Shown piece after piece: positions 16,710 to 25,990 of a stretch of 35,726 nt of DNA. Position 1 is the stretch's first letter, and every line of letters starts with the position of its first letter. The position numbers and the translations under genes were made by a program. This DNA is from Pseudomonadota bacterium (lineage in GTDB: Bacteria > Pseudomonadota > Gammaproteobacteria > Xanthomonadales > Rhodanobacteraceae): assembly GCA_021818335.1 (NCBI GenBank), contig JAKAEJ010000018.1:1-35726 (forward strand). Direction: 5' to 3'. Below the pieces are notes generated by a model. It had not been told where the DNA came from. It saw only the letters and a list, made by a program, of their open reading frames with translations, and did not search any database.

Positions 16710-19700
16710 CAGGCATCTCCACCGGTCTCAGCAAACGAGTTGCGATCATTATCGGCGCTTCGTATCGGTGCATCAGTGAGCACCTGGGCCAGCGCAGCTG
16801 CCAGCGCAGCACCGCTGATCGGCTTGCGGAGGAAGCCATCCATGCCGACGGCTGAAACCAACTCGGTCTCGTTGCCACCGGAACGCGCGGAGATCGCGAG
16901 GATCGGCAACCTGCGCCCCGTTGCTTCACGGGCGCGAATCATGCGGGCGACGGCGAAGCCGTCGAGTCCAGGCAAATCAAGATCCAACAACAAAATATCT
17001 GGATCCCAGTCCGACAACATCGCGAGTGCCGCCAAACCATCGGTGACGTGACGCACATGATGGCCCTGCGCTTCGAGCATGCCCCGCAGGACCGCGATCA
17101 CTGTAGGATCATCCTCGACCAGCGCCAGCTGGAGCGGCGCCAGACCGCGTCCGGCAGCGGCGAGCGCCGATGCCGGCGGCGCTGGCGCACGCTGCATCGG
17201 CACGCTCAGCGTAAAGCAACTGCCCTTGCCAGGCTGTGACTCGACATCGAGATGACCTCGCATCAGCAGGGCCAATTCACGACTGATGGCCAGTCCGAGT
17301 CCGCTGCCTGCGCTCCGGTGCGGCCCATCGGCCTGTTCATAGCGCCTGAACAGGCGCGTGCGCAGTTCGACGTCGATGCCGGGCCCTGTGTCGCGCACAC
17401 TGAACAGCAACCTGTCCTGAACTTGGCAGAGCCCAAGCGTAATGCTGCCGTGGCTCGTAAATTTGAGGGCGTTGCCAAGCAGATTGAACAGGATTTGCTT
17501 GATGCGAAGCTCGTCTCCAAGCACATGGTGCGGCAACTCTGCTGGTTGCATTTCAAGGTTGAAACCGAGGCCTTTGGCGATGGCAAGGGGCCGCTCCGCT
17601 TCCGCCAGTTCGAAGATGAGGAGCACCGGGTCGTAGGGCACCTCGCTGACCTGCATGCGGCCTGTTTCAATTCGCGCCAGGTCCAGTGCATCGTTAACAA
17701 GCTTCTGCAGGAGCCCGCCCGATCGGGCAATGGCCTGGACATAGCGTGCCTGGCGGCCGTCCAACGCGGTCGCGGCGAGTAACTCGCACATGCCAAGCAC
17801 GCCCGTCATCGGCGTGCGAATTTCATGTCCCAACTCAGCCAGAAATCGCGTCTTGGCCGCGCTGGCATCTTCAGCCACGCGACGCCGCTCTTCGGCTAGC
17901 AACATTCTCTGATGTTGCTCCATGCGCCGCCGCCAAAGCCTCACAATCGTCGCCATGGCGGCTGCAACCAGCGTCGCATAAGCCAATTGTGCCCACCATG
18001 TCGCCCACGGCGGTGCCGCCACATCGACGCGAAGCGGCGGCGCAGCGCCCCATGCGCCACCGGCCATGGCTTGGGCTTCGGCCTCGAGGCGATAGCGGCC
18101 CGGTCCCAATCGACCGAAATTCTCGGCACCATCGCTACCCAATTCGACCCAATCACGGTTCCAAGGCGGCAGACGGACGCGATATCTCACGCGTGAAGGG
18201 CTGAGATATGAAAATGCACGCATGGTTATGGACAAGTCGCGCGTGCGCCAGCCCAGTTTTGCCGTACCGCCGTGCATGGACGGAACCAGTACGCGACCAT
18301 CGCCGCTAGCCTGCACACGGGTCAGCACGGGCTTCGGCGCAGGCAACGCTGGCGCGCGCCGCAAAGGCGCAAACCCCAGGACGCCATCGCGGACGGCGGT
18401 AAACAAAGTGCCGTCCCGGCCCAGAATGAAGCCGGGGGCACTGGCGCGCAGTCCGGTCAGCGCCGGCTCTTCCTCGAAGAGATTGATGTGCCCGTCGCGA
18501 GGGTCATAACGCATGGGGCCACGCAGCGTCGACGCCCAAATCCGCCCAGCCGCATCGACTGCTAGCGCAAGTACCCTGGCACCAGGCCACCCAAGTCGGG
18601 CACCCACTCGCGCAGTCAAATATGCTCGGTCATTACCAGCGAGTCGGTAATGCTCGAGCGCGCCCGGGCGCGCGAGCCAAAATCCGCGCATTCCGAAAGC
18701 AGCCGCGTAAACCGGCCCCTTGGATACACCCTGGACCACTTGCAGCACACCGCCCGCATTGGTGCGCTCTAGGCCAAACCGCGTCCCTCGCCAGAGTCGT
18801 CCGTCTTGCCAACGGAGCGTGGCTGTCTGCTCCTCGGCTACGCCGGGTCGTGGCAATGGAACCTGTGAGACGGTCAGCGTACGCAGGTCCACGCGCCCAA
18901 CGCCATGCATCGAATCCGCAAAATACAACGTGTCCGGCCCAGCGACGATCATTCGGGTAATCGCCGACCCAGCCGTCATGGGCCACGGCAATGGCAGCTT
19001 CTGCCAGTGCGCCGAAGTACCGCGCATCCAAAGTGCTCCACCAGCCCCGACCCAAAGGCGGCCTTCAGGATCGTCCGTAATCGCGCCAACGGCAGTCCCG
19101 CGTGGCCAAACCGGCGATATCGGATACACGGCGCCACTTGCTGGGTCGAGGCGACCGATCCAGCCACTGGAATTGCCTAGGAGCACGCTATGCCCGGCAC
19201 CCTTGCAAATTGCACTGAAACTGCCGAACGGAAGACTGCCGGGTTCATCAGGTATGTGTCTGAAGATGCTGAACGCGCGCCAGTCCGGAGGAAGGTAGGC
19301 CAGCCCGCCGCTGCTTGGAGTCAGCCATAGGCCACCCTCACGGTCCCGAAGCAGTCCGACAATTCGGCCTGAAGGCAGGCCACCACGCAGTTGCGGCTGG
19401 GCACGGAACACAGTCCAACGTCCCGCAGCGTCGCGGTAGCGCAAACCGCCTTCGCAGGCCAACCAAAGACCTCCTTCCATCCCCGTAACGCTACTGAAAC
19501 AGTCACCGGCACCGCCGGGAACCGGCAATGCGCGCGGCGGCGTATTCGCATGCCGGGAACCGTGCTCGATTATGTAGAGGCCATGCGTCGTCACTGCGCG
19601 CAGGCTGGATCCCTTACCCGTGACCTGCAAGACGACCGGTTCTTGGCCATCGGGAAAGCGCACGCGTGCGATCCGGCCATCCGGCCATCGAACATCGAGT

Positions 19701-20359
19701 CCTTCCAGCGTGCCAATCCACAGGCTGCCCCCCCGTCCAGCGTGAAGGCTCAGCACAACATCCGAGAGGAGACTATCCGCGTCACCGTTCCGGTGACGCA
19801 GCCGAGTGATATGACCGTGCGGTCCAAGGCGAGCAAGTCCGCCGGCATACGTCCCGACCCAGATTGCGCCATCCGGGGTTTGCGCAAGCGCCAGCACATC
19901 GTCGCTTCCGAGGCTGTGCACGTCTCCAGGTTGGTATACCCATCGTTCGAAGCCGTACCCCGGGACGTAATGAAGCAGCCCGGTACCCTCACCGCCGGCC
20001 CAGAGTCCGCCGGCTGAGTCCACCATCAGCGCCGAGATGTCATTTCTGGGCAATGAGTGCGGATTCGCGGCGTCATGCCGAAAGACTTTAAAGTGAACAC
20101 CATCGTACTTGACGAGGCCGTCACGTGTGCCAATCCAGATGAATCCCTGGTGATCCTGAACTGCCACATAGCTGCCTGCGTCAGGCATGCCTTCGCGACG
20201 CCCATAGTCGCGGAACTGCGGCGTCTCCAACAGCGTGCGCGCAGGCAGTGGCGGCAACGCCGCGGCTCGCACCACTTCCACGATCATCGACGCAAGCACG
20301 CAGGCCGCGGCGATTGCCATCGCACAGGTCCGCCGCCCGCCATGTCGTGCTGCGGCCAT
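16709..20359 (-). CDS. Hybrid sensor histidine kinase with periplasmic two-component-regulator propeller
   Basis: A 1216-residue membrane protein. After a signal segment (about residues 10-33) a periplasmic beta-propeller region runs to about residue 660. Its Reg_prop-type repeats include GFIWIGTRDGLVKYDG, GGLWAGGEGTGL, GAIWVGTYAGGL, GSLWIGTLEGL and GRLWVGAGGALW. A Y_Y_Y-type Ig-like domain (about 705-780) and one membrane helix (about 785-807) follow. The cytoplasmic part has HisKA with phospho-His about 845 (LGHEIRTPM) and HATPase with NLLGNALKF, VRDTGPGI and GSGLGLAI. A receiver domain has the phospho-Asp about 1126 (LLLDLDLPGLDGF) and a conserved Lys in FLRKPI. No output or Hpt domain is seen. 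The start is set by the strong Shine-Dalgarno sequence at 20366-20374. The ligand is unknown; a glycan or cell-envelope signal is typical of propeller kinases. Confidence 0.92.
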   Translation of the reverse strand: MAAARHGGRRTCAMAIAAACVLASMIVEVVRAAALPPLPARTLLETPQFRDYGRREGMPDAGSYVAVQDHQGFIWIGTRDGLVKYDGVHFKVFRHDAANPHSLPRNDISALMVDSAGGLWAGGEGTGLLHYVPGYGFERWVYQPGDVHSLGSDDVLALAQTPDGAIWVGTYAGGLARLGPHGHITRLRHRNGDADSLLSDVVLSLHAGRGGSLWIGTLEGLDVRWPDGRIARVRFPDGQEPVVLQVTGKGSSLRAVTTHGLYIIEHGSRHANTPPRALPVPGGAGDCFSSVTGMEGGLWLACEGGLRYRDAAGRWTVFRAQPQLRGGLPSGRIVGLLRDREGGLWLTPSSGGLAYLPPDWRAFSIFRHIPDEPGSLPFGSFSAICKGAGHSVLLGNSSGWIGRLDPASGAVYPISPVWPRGTAVGAITDDPEGRLWVGAGGALWMRGTSAHWQKLPLPWPMTAGSAITRMIVAGPDTLYFADSMHGVGRVDLRTLTVSQVPLPRPGVAEEQTATLRWQDGRLWRGTRFGLERTNAGGVLQVVQGVSKGPVYAAAFGMRGFWLARPGALEHYRLAGNDRAYLTARVGARLGWPGARVLALAVDAAGRIWASTLRGPMRYDPRDGHINLFEEEPALTGLRASAPGFILGRDGTLFTAVRDGVLGFAPLRRAPALPAPKPVLTRVQASGDGRVLVPSMHGGTAKLGWRTRDLSITMRAFSYLSPSRVRYRVRLPPWNRDWVELGSDGAENFGRLGPGRYRLEAEAQAMAGGAWGAAPPLRVDVAAPPWATWWAQLAYATLVAAAMATIVRLWRRRMEQHQRMLLAEERRRVAEDASAAKTRFLAELGHEIRTPMTGVLGMCELLAATALDGRQARYVQAIARSGGLLQKLVNDALDLARIETGRMQVSEVPYDPVLLIFELAEAERPLAIAKGLGFNLEMQPAELPHHVLGDELRIKQILFNLLGNALKFTSHGSITLGLCQVQDRLLFSVRDTGPGIDVELRTRLFRRYEQADGPHRSAGSGLGLAISRELALLMRGHLDVESQPGKGSCFTLSVPMQRAPAPPASALAAAGRGLAPLQLALVEDDPTVIAVLRGMLEAQGHHVRHVTDGLAALAMLSDWDPDILLLDLDLPGLDGFAVARMIRAREATGRRLPILAISARSGGNETELVSAVGMDGFLRKPISGAALAAALAQVLTDAPIRSADNDRNSFAETGGDA

Positions 20360-20365
20360 CGTCAT

Positions 20366-20374
20366 CCCCTCCTC
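20366..20374 (-). promoter_or_regulatory. Shine-Dalgarno sequence deciding the kinase start
   Basis: The minus strand reads GAGGAGGGG here. Three ATG codons lie nearby: 20365 (too close, with only 2 bases spacing from AGGAGG), 20359 (8 bases, ideal) and 20404 (upstream of the site). This makes the ATG at 20359 the best start for the hybrid kinase. Confidence 0.7.
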
Positions 20375-20485
20375 AACACGCATCATGCCATTCGCTGCCC
20401 TCATTCACGAGGGTCGCCTCGCGTAAAGGGTGAATTAACCACCGTGTTCACATGCGACCTACCGTTGCTGTTGATAATCGTCGGC

Positions 20486-21139
20486 ATGCTCACAGACGTC
20501 TCGAGACACGCTAGGTTGGTCACTGGATGCGCGTTGTTGGCCGCGCTCCTGTTGCCGGTTGCGGTCGCGCGCGCCGCGGACTACCGGTTCGACATCGTTC
20601 ACAGCAGCGTCGTGTTCTTCGTCAACCATGACGGCTACAGCGATGCGATCGGACGGCTCAAGGTCGCGCGCGGATGGTTTCGTTTCAATCCCGATGACTG
20701 GGCCGACTCAAAGGTCGTGGCTGACATAGGCCTGAAAGGCGTGGATATGGGTGACGCTGCGTGGGATCAGGTCGTCGCCGGCACGGATTTCCTGGACGCC
20801 AAGGCGCAGCCATTGGCCCATTTCGCAAGCACGTCGGTGGAAAAGACTGGACCTGACACGGGCATCCTGTACGGCCAACTCACTTTCCGGCGTCGGACCG
20901 TCGGCGTTGCCTTTCCCTTTCGCCTGAATAAGCGCGCCTTCACGATTTATGGCTTCCATTCGGTTGCCGGATTCACGGGCCTCGCGACGCTGGATCGCAG
21001 GCAGTGGGGCATGGATGCTTTCGACTCGGTGGTGGGGGTCAAGGTGAATGTTCTGCTGGAAATCGAAGGCATAGAAGACGGCAATGCGCGTCGCGCCTAC
21101 CAAGCAACTGTCCGGAAAGATGGGAAACAGCCCTCATGA
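20486..21139 (+). CDS. YceI-family periplasmic protein (first copy)
   Basis: A 217-residue exported protein with a YceI lipocalin-like domain that binds isoprenoid-type lipids such as polyprenyl quinones in characterised relatives. The ATG at 20486 gives a signal peptide (LVTGCALLAALLLPVAVARA, cleavage near residue 33). The mature protein opens YRFDIVHSSVVFFVNHDGYSDAIGRLKVARGWF, the YceI pattern. It also has a KAQPLAHFASTSVEKTG segment and a GLATLDRRQWGMDAF segment. The open frame reaches upstream to 20057, but that part lies antisense to the kinase and is not credible. It overlaps the cytochrome b561 gene by ATGA. The promoter should lie in the 126 bases shared with the divergent kinase gene; I see no convincing boxes. 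Confidence 0.9.
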   Translation: MLTDVSRHARLVTGCALLAALLLPVAVARAADYRFDIVHSSVVFFVNHDGYSDAIGRLKVARGWFRFNPDDWADSKVVADIGLKGVDMGDAAWDQVVAGTDFLDAKAQPLAHFASTSVEKTGPDTGILYGQLTFRRRTVGVAFPFRLNKRAFTIYGFHSVAGFTGLATLDRRQWGMDAFDSVVGVKVNVLLEIEGIEDGNARRAYQATVRKDGKQPS

Positions 21140-21720
21140 ACTGGCGCAGCACGGGGCAAAACTGGGGTGCCTTGGCAAAATGCTTCCACTGGCTGGTCGC
21201 AGCCGGCATCTTTGGTCTTGCTGGCATCGGCCTCTACATGGTTGGCATGCCTCTGGGACTTGCCAAGCTGAAGCTTTACCTCTTGCATAAAGCGCTGGGA
21301 GTCAGCTTGCTGGCGCTCGTGATTCTGCGCCTTCTGTGGCGAGCCTTCGATCGTCATCCTGATTACCCGGAAGCGATGCCGAAGTGGCAAGTGAGGGCTG
21401 CGCAAGCCAGCCACGCGCTGCTTTATGTGCTGCTTGTGGCCGTGCCGGTGTCCGGATGGATCTATAACTCCGCCTCCGGTTTCCCGTTGCCTTGGTTCGG
21501 CCTGTTACACCTGCCCGCCATTGCGCCCGTTTCCGCCCCCCTGGCGCACGTTGCACTTGCAATCCACAAGGTCTCCTTCTGGATCCTAGCGACACTCGTC
21601 CTACTGCATGCGACTGCGGCAGTCGATCACCATGTCCGTCACCGCGACACCATCCTGTCACGCATGTTGCCGTGGCCAACGGCGACGCCGCGCCCCAAGA
21701 GCTCCAGAGGCCTCCCATGA
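21136..21720 (+). CDS. Cytochrome b561-type di-haem membrane protein
   Basis: A 194-residue integral membrane protein with four helices. Candidate haem ligands are His18 (CFHWLVAAG), His51 (LLHKALGVSLL), His93 (QASHALLYVLL) and His144 (AIHKVSFWILATLVLLH), in the positions expected for the CybB family. Such proteins move electrons between the quinone pool and periplasmic acceptors, in some cases superoxide. A tight ATGA overlap on both sides joins it to two YceI genes. The YceI-cytochrome b561 pairing is common in proteobacteria and suggests that the YceI protein delivers or holds a quinone-like lipid for the cytochrome; that is inference. Confidence 0.93.
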   Translation: MNWRSTGQNWGALAKCFHWLVAAGIFGLAGIGLYMVGMPLGLAKLKLYLLHKALGVSLLALVILRLLWRAFDRHPDYPEAMPKWQVRAAQASHALLYVLLVAVPVSGWIYNSASGFPLPWFGLLHLPAIAPVSAPLAHVALAIHKVSFWILATLVLLHATAAVDHHVRHRDTILSRMLPWPTATPRPKSSRGLP

Positions 21721-22277
21721 AATCGATACTGATCCCCCTAATGCTGGCGGGGGCATTGCCAGTTGCCGCCACCGTCCGCGCTCAGTCCTGGAGTTCGTTG
21801 CCAGGCAGCAACCTGAGCTTTGCCACGACTTTTGAGGGAGTTGGATTTACAGGTACGTTCCGGCAATTTGATGCCCGTGTCACTTTCAATCCAGCGCAGC
21901 CGCAGGCTTGCCGGCTCGAAGCAAGCATCGCATTGGCGAGCGCCACCACCAACAATCCTGACCGCGACAAAATGCTGCCCACGGCAGCCTTTTTCGACGT
22001 GGCGCACTTCCCAAATGCGACCTATCGCGGCGACCGCTGTGAACCGGCGGGAAACGGGCGCTATACCGCCCAGGGGACGCTGACCCTGCGCGGCGTCGCT
22101 CGACCCGTGCCGCTGACACTTGCTTGGGTGCAGCGTGGCACAGGCGCCATGCTGACGCTGACTGCGACGGTGCCTCGTCTTGCCTTTGGGGTGGGTACGG
22201 GACAATGGGCGGATCCCAGCGCGATTGGCGTGAATGTTGCGGTCCATGGCGTGATCAAGCTGACTCCACTCCGGTAA
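21717..22277 (+). CDS. YceI-family periplasmic protein (second copy)
   Basis: A 186-residue protein with a signal peptide (MKSILIPLMLAGALPVAATVRAQ) and a YceI domain: SNLSFATTFEGVGFTGTFRQFDARVTFNP, then PTAAFFDVAHFPNATYRGDRCE, then AQGTLTLRGVARPVPLTLAW. The FFDVAHFPNATY stretch is closer to the classical YceI consensus than the first copy, so the two are diverged paralogues rather than a recent duplication. The start at 21717 is fixed by the ATGA overlap with the cytochrome gene; the longer upstream frame is a shadow. It ends 12 bases from the convergent RDD gene. Confidence 0.92.
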   Translation: MKSILIPLMLAGALPVAATVRAQSWSSLPGSNLSFATTFEGVGFTGTFRQFDARVTFNPAQPQACRLEASIALASATTNNPDRDKMLPTAAFFDVAHFPNATYRGDRCEPAGNGRYTAQGTLTLRGVARPVPLTLAWVQRGTGAMLTLTATVPRLAFGVGTGQWADPSAIGVNVAVHGVIKLTPLR

Positions 22278-22289
22278 CCACGAGACCCA

Positions 22290-22802
22290 TTAGCCACCTG
22301 AAAGGCGCACCAATCTCGAACCGCTGACCCAGTCGTGCAGTGTGCGCCGATTGGTAATGACGAGCGCCGATGCGTTATCGATGACCCACAGCACCAAGAC
22401 GCCTATCAATGCGGCCTGTACCGAGGCCACGAAGCCGAGCGAAAGCGCAAGCAGTGGCAATGCGGCGATCGCCGCGCGGAGTAGCGCGCGCGGCAATCCC
22501 GGCGCCCTTCCATGCGCGTCGACCACGCACAGGCTCCATGCGCGTGCTCCGATAGTCTGGCCGCCGCGCCACCAAGACAGAACGAAGTAGCCACACACCA
22601 CCATGAACTGAAGCACCTGATAGGGTACGGGCACATGGGCATGTCCACCCTGCACCGCTACCAGTCGTGCCTGCAGCGCCAATTGGACGAGCAATCCGAC
22701 GACCAACTGCAATGCCAGCACGATGAGCAAGTCGTAAAGCAGCGCCGCCATTCGCCTCAGCCATGGCGCTGGGGTCATCAGGGTCTTGACACCTTCAGTC
22801 AT
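22290..22802 (-). CDS. RDD-family membrane protein
   Basis: A protein of about 170 residues with three to four membrane helices and the RDD-family layout. An Arg-containing first helix (WLRRMAALLYDLLIVLALQLVVG) is followed by FVLSWWRGGQTIGARAWSLCVVDAHGRAPG between helices. The C-terminal Asp-containing helix ends LVITNRRTLHDWVSGSRLV. The function of the family is mostly unknown; some members are thought to transport small solutes or ions. The start could be ATG 22802 or ATG 22778; the open frame reaches further upstream, into xerD, but without support. It diverges from xerD across 47 bases, an association seen in other xanthomonads as I recall. Confidence 0.87.
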   Translation of the reverse strand: MTEGVKTLMTPAPWLRRMAALLYDLLIVLALQLVVGLLVQLALQARLVAVQGGHAHVPVPYQVLQFMVVCGYFVLSWWRGGQTIGARAWSLCVVDAHGRAPGLPRALLRAAIAALPLLALSLGFVASVQAALIGVLVLWVIDNASALVITNRRTLHDWVSGSRLVRLSGG

Positions 22803-22849
22803 GCCGGGGAGGACTTGCGGCACAGACGCGCCGGAGCCAGCATCGTGCC

Positions 22850-23815
22850 ATGGAATCGGCCGTACCAAAACAGCAGAAATCCCCCATGGGGCGTGACGAA
22901 GTGGCGAGCCACGATGCGTCCGCAAGCGACATCGCCGAAATTGAACGCTTCCTGGAGCGCCTATGGGCTGAAGATGGACTCTCCGATCGGACGCTTGTTG
23001 CGTATCGTCAGGATCTCACTGGCTTCGCGCGCTGGCTGGTCGCCAAGGCCATCCCACTGGCTGATGCAGGGCGCGACCAAATCCTCAACTACCTCGGCGA
23101 GCGTGGCCAGCAGGGCATCGCGGCGCGCAGCAATGCGCGCTTCATTTCGGCACTGCGCAGATTCCATGCAGCTCGCCAGCGAATGAATCCCGGCATCGAA
23201 GATCCTACCGCATTGCTTGAATCGCCCAAGCTGCCGCGAAGCCTGCCCAAAGCGCCTGGCGAACGCGAAGTTGAAGACCTGCTCGCGGCGCCGGATGTCG
23301 CAACGCCCTTGGGCCTCCGTGACCGCGTCCTGCTGGAATTGATGTATGCATGCGGCCTGCGCGTTAGCGAACTCATTTCTTTGCCATTGGGTGCCCTCAA
23401 CCTGCGCCAAGGTGTTTTGCGCGTGATGGGCAAGGGCGGGCGTGAGCGTCTTGTTCCGATCGGCGCGGTGGCGCTCGAGTGGACCGAGCGCTATTTGCAA
23501 GATGCAAGGCCGATTCTCGCGGCCGGTCGTCGTAGCGACACGCTCCTCCTGAGTCGCCGCGGGGGAGCCCTGACCCGTCAGATGGCGTGGACTCTCATCA
23601 AGCGCCATGCTCGGACGGCTGGTCTTCCATCTCAACGAATATCACCCCACGTCCTGCGCCATGCGTTCGCCACGCACCTCCTCAACCACGGCGCGGACCT
23701 TCGCGCGGTCCAGATGCTGCTGGGTCACGCTAGCCTCTCGACCACGCAGATCTATACGCTCGTCGCGCGCGAGGGACTCAAGCGCCTGCACGCGCTCCAT
23801 CACCCACGCGGCTGA
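22850..23815 (+). CDS. xerD: Site-specific tyrosine recombinase XerD
   Basis: Partner of XerC in resolving chromosome dimers at dif. The 321-residue translation carries the full catalytic set: Arg171 (ACGLRVSEL), Lys195 (GKGGRER), His267 and Arg270 (PHVLRHAFATHLL), His293 (LLGHASLSTTQ) and nucleophile Tyr302 (QIYTLVA). Each is offset by exactly 23 from E. coli XerD, so the core is collinear and the extra length is an N-terminal extension. The N-terminal core-binding domain begins near residue 27. The ATG at 22886 would shorten the extension by 12 residues. The sequence ALRRFHAARQRMNPGIEDPT and LPRSLPKAP favour XerD over XerC. It is not associated with a mobile element. Confidence 0.95.
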   Translation: MESAVPKQQKSPMGRDEVASHDASASDIAEIERFLERLWAEDGLSDRTLVAYRQDLTGFARWLVAKAIPLADAGRDQILNYLGERGQQGIAARSNARFISALRRFHAARQRMNPGIEDPTALLESPKLPRSLPKAPGEREVEDLLAAPDVATPLGLRDRVLLELMYACGLRVSELISLPLGALNLRQGVLRVMGKGGRERLVPIGAVALEWTERYLQDARPILAAGRRSDTLLLSRRGGALTRQMAWTLIKRHARTAGLPSQRISPHVLRHAFATHLLNHGADLRAVQMLLGHASLSTTQIYTLVAREGLKRLHALHHPRG

Positions 23816-23929
23816 CGCAATTCCTAGCAAGGAAAGCCAGCGCGTTTATCCTGCCTACCCGATCGGCGGATGCGGATGTCGATTCGGCGCGTGACTCGCG
23901 TCTTTCCCTCGACTGAAGGGCCCCGAGCG

Positions 23930-24595
23930 TTACCCGCGCGGCGCGTCCGGCTGCGCGTCAGGTGCAGCGCGGCGGAATGCCTCCAAGGCCATGCAGTTGA
24001 CGAATATGCGGCGCACCGTTGGAAACGGCGTTAGATCGACACCCCAGCGCTGCGCACTGAAGACCTGCGGAACCAGGCAGCAGTCCGCAAGGGTCGGACG
24101 GTCGGCTTCGCAGAAGCTACCGGTGGATGGATGCTCCGCCAACATAGTTTCCAGAGAAGCAAGGCCACCGCCGATCCAATGTTGCATCCATCGACCACGT
24201 TCGACTTCGGGAACCGAGAATTCCCGTTCCAGGTATTTGAGGACCCGTTGGTTACCCAGCGGATGCACATCACAAGCAATGGCCAGGGCAACCGAGCGCA
24301 CGCGTGCACGGTCACGCACGACGGGCGGCAGAAGCTTGCTTTCGCCGTCGTATGCTTCGTCGAGGTACTCAATGATGGCCAGCGATTGCCGAAACACGCG
24401 CTCGCCGTCAAGCAACGTGGGCACGAGCCCCTGTGGATTGAGGCGACGGTATTCATCATGGTGCTGTTCACCGTCACCGGCGACCAAGTTGACCGTACGC
24501 AATTCGTAGGCCAAGCCCTTGAGGTTCAGTGCAATGCGCACACGAAATGCGGCACTGGAGCGCCAATAGCTGTATAGGACCAACGGACTGCTCAT
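23930..24595 (-). CDS. maiA: Maleylacetoacetate isomerase / zeta-class glutathione transferase
   Basis: A 221-residue GST-fold protein. The N-terminal thioredoxin-like domain has the zeta-class glutathione site LYSYWRSSAAFRVRIALNLK, with the Ser-Ser catalytic motif near residues 13-14. NPQGLVPTLLDGE and FRQSLAIIEYLDE follow. The helical domain contains ACDVHPLGNQRVLKYL, a segment typical of MaiA. MaiA converts maleylacetoacetate to fumarylacetoacetate in tyrosine/phenylalanine degradation, with glutathione as cofactor. No fahA or hmgA gene lies next to it here, so assignment rests on the sequence only; a related zeta GST function is possible. GAGGTGAG just before the ATG is a good ribosome-binding site. 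It faces xerD tail to tail across 114 bases with no clear terminator. Confidence 0.88.
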   Translation of the reverse strand: MSSPLVLYSYWRSSAAFRVRIALNLKGLAYELRTVNLVAGDGEQHHDEYRRLNPQGLVPTLLDGERVFRQSLAIIEYLDEAYDGESKLLPPVVRDRARVRSVALAIACDVHPLGNQRVLKYLEREFSVPEVERGRWMQHWIGGGLASLETMLAEHPSTGSFCEADRPTLADCCLVPQVFSAQRWGVDLTPFPTVRRIFVNCMALEAFRRAAPDAQPDAPRG

Positions 24596-24808
24596 GGCTC
24601 ACCTCTTCGACCCGCGGCGAGATGCCGCGACCTGCGCATTGAAGCATGCGCGTGCCGCAGCTGGCAGCACCATTTGGCTCGCCCGTGCGAACGACAGGCG
24701 CGAACCCGCCTATCGCCTACGATAGCCCATTTGAGTTGCGCCTCCGCAATTGCCAGACTTCGACCATCGCCCAACCCCTAGCGTACCGATTCCCCTTGGA
24801 GCCCAACC

Positions 24809-25987
24809 ATGTCCTTTCTCCGCATGACCGATCTTGACCTGCACGGCAAGCGCGTACTGATTCGAGAGGATCTCAATGTCCCGATTCGGGATGGTCAGAT
24901 CACGTCTAGCCAGCGTCTGGATGCGGCCCTGCCGACCTTGCGCGCGGCTCTCGATAGCGGCGCACGGGTCATGGTGCTCTCCCATCTTGGCCGACCCAAG
25001 GAGGGAGTATTCGAGGAATCCGAATCGCTGGCCCCCGTGGCGGCTTGGCTTGGCCAAGCACTTCAACGACCCGTTCGGCTGGTGCGAGACTACCTGGGTG
25101 GCACGGAAGTCGCGCCCGGTGAACTGGTCCTTCTGGAAAACTGCCGGATGAACGTCGGCGAGGGCAGCGACGATTCCAAGCTTGCAGCGAAATACGCGTC
25201 ACTCTGCGATGTATTCGTCATGGACGCGTTCGGGACGGCACATCGCGCCCAGGCGTCGACTCACGGCGCCATCCTGGCAGCCAAAGTCGCCTGTGCGGGT
25301 CCCTTGCTGGCCGCGGAACTCGATGCGCTCGGGCGCGCGCTCCAAGAGCCGCCAAGGCCATTGCTCGCCATCGTCGCGGGTGCCAAGGTGTCGACCAAGC
25401 TCACTTTGCTGGAAAATCTGATTAGCAAGGTGGATCAACTGATCGTCGGCGGCGGCATCGCCAATACGTTCCTCGCTGCCCGCGGCTTTTCCGTCGGCCG
25501 GTCACTTTATGAACCGGACCTCGTCGACGCGGCATGCCGCGTGCTTGACGCCGCTGCCGTCCGCGGCGCGAGTGTCCCCCTGCCCAGTGATGTCGTGGTG
25601 GCCCCCCAATTCGCTGCTGACGCACCCGCAACGGTCAAGCCAATCAGTCAGGTTCGTGATGAGGACATGATCCTTGATATCGGACCCGAAACGGCCGCGC
25701 GCTACGTCGACCTCATCGGCCGCGCGGGGACGGTCGTATGGAACGGGCCGGTCGGAGTGTTCGAATTTGCCTCGTTTGCTGGCGGTACTGAAGCGCTTGC
25801 CCGTGCGATAGCCAACTCAAAGGCATTCTCCATCGCGGGCGGAGGCGACACGTTGGCGGCGGTTGACAAGTACGGCGTCGCCGACCGGATTGGTTACATC
25901 TCAACCGGTGGAGGGGCGTTCCTTGAATTTCTCGAAGGCAAGGATCTGCCGGCAGTGTCGGCGCTACGAAAGCGCGCGGCCGGTTGA
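24809..25987 (+). CDS. pgk: Phosphoglycerate kinase
   Basis: Transfers phosphate from 1,3-bisphosphoglycerate to ADP in glycolysis, or the reverse in gluconeogenesis. At 392 residues it is a normal bacterial length. Signatures: [16 protein letters not shown] at the N-terminus, [11 protein letters not shown] near 54-64, [25 protein letters not shown], the hinge [37 protein letters not shown] and the nucleotide-binding [11 protein letters not shown] near the C-terminus. A GGAG sequence 7 bases before the ATG supports the start. It stands apart from gap, fba and pyk, which often accompany pgk. A candidate terminator follows, so it appears to be monocistronic. Confidence 0.97.
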   Translation: MSFLRMTDLDLHGKRVLIREDLNVPIRDGQITSSQRLDAALPTLRAALDSGARVMVLSHLGRPKEGVFEESESLAPVAAWLGQALQRPVRLVRDYLGGTEVAPGELVLLENCRMNVGEGSDDSKLAAKYASLCDVFVMDAFGTAHRAQASTHGAILAAKVACAGPLLAAELDALGRALQEPPRPLLAIVAGAKVSTKLTLLENLISKVDQLIVGGGIANTFLAARGFSVGRSLYEPDLVDAACRVLDAAAVRGASVPLPSDVVVAPQFAADAPATVKPISQVRDEDMILDIGPETAARYVDLIGRAGTVVWNGPVGVFEFASFAGGTEALARAIANSKAFSIAGGGDTLAAVDKYGVADRIGYISTGGGAFLEFLEGKDLPAVSALRKRAAG

Positions 25988-25990
25988 ACG

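Noticed and set aside
20057-20485. Open frame before the first YceI gene
   Set aside because: It is antisense to the N-terminal part of the kinase gene and continues into the shared promoter gap; the signal peptide starts at 20486.
23821-23834. Hairpin TTCCT-AGCA-AGGAA after xerD as a terminator
   Set aside because: The stem is only 5 bp with three A/T pairs and no T run follows; I cannot support a terminator in the xerD-maiA gap.
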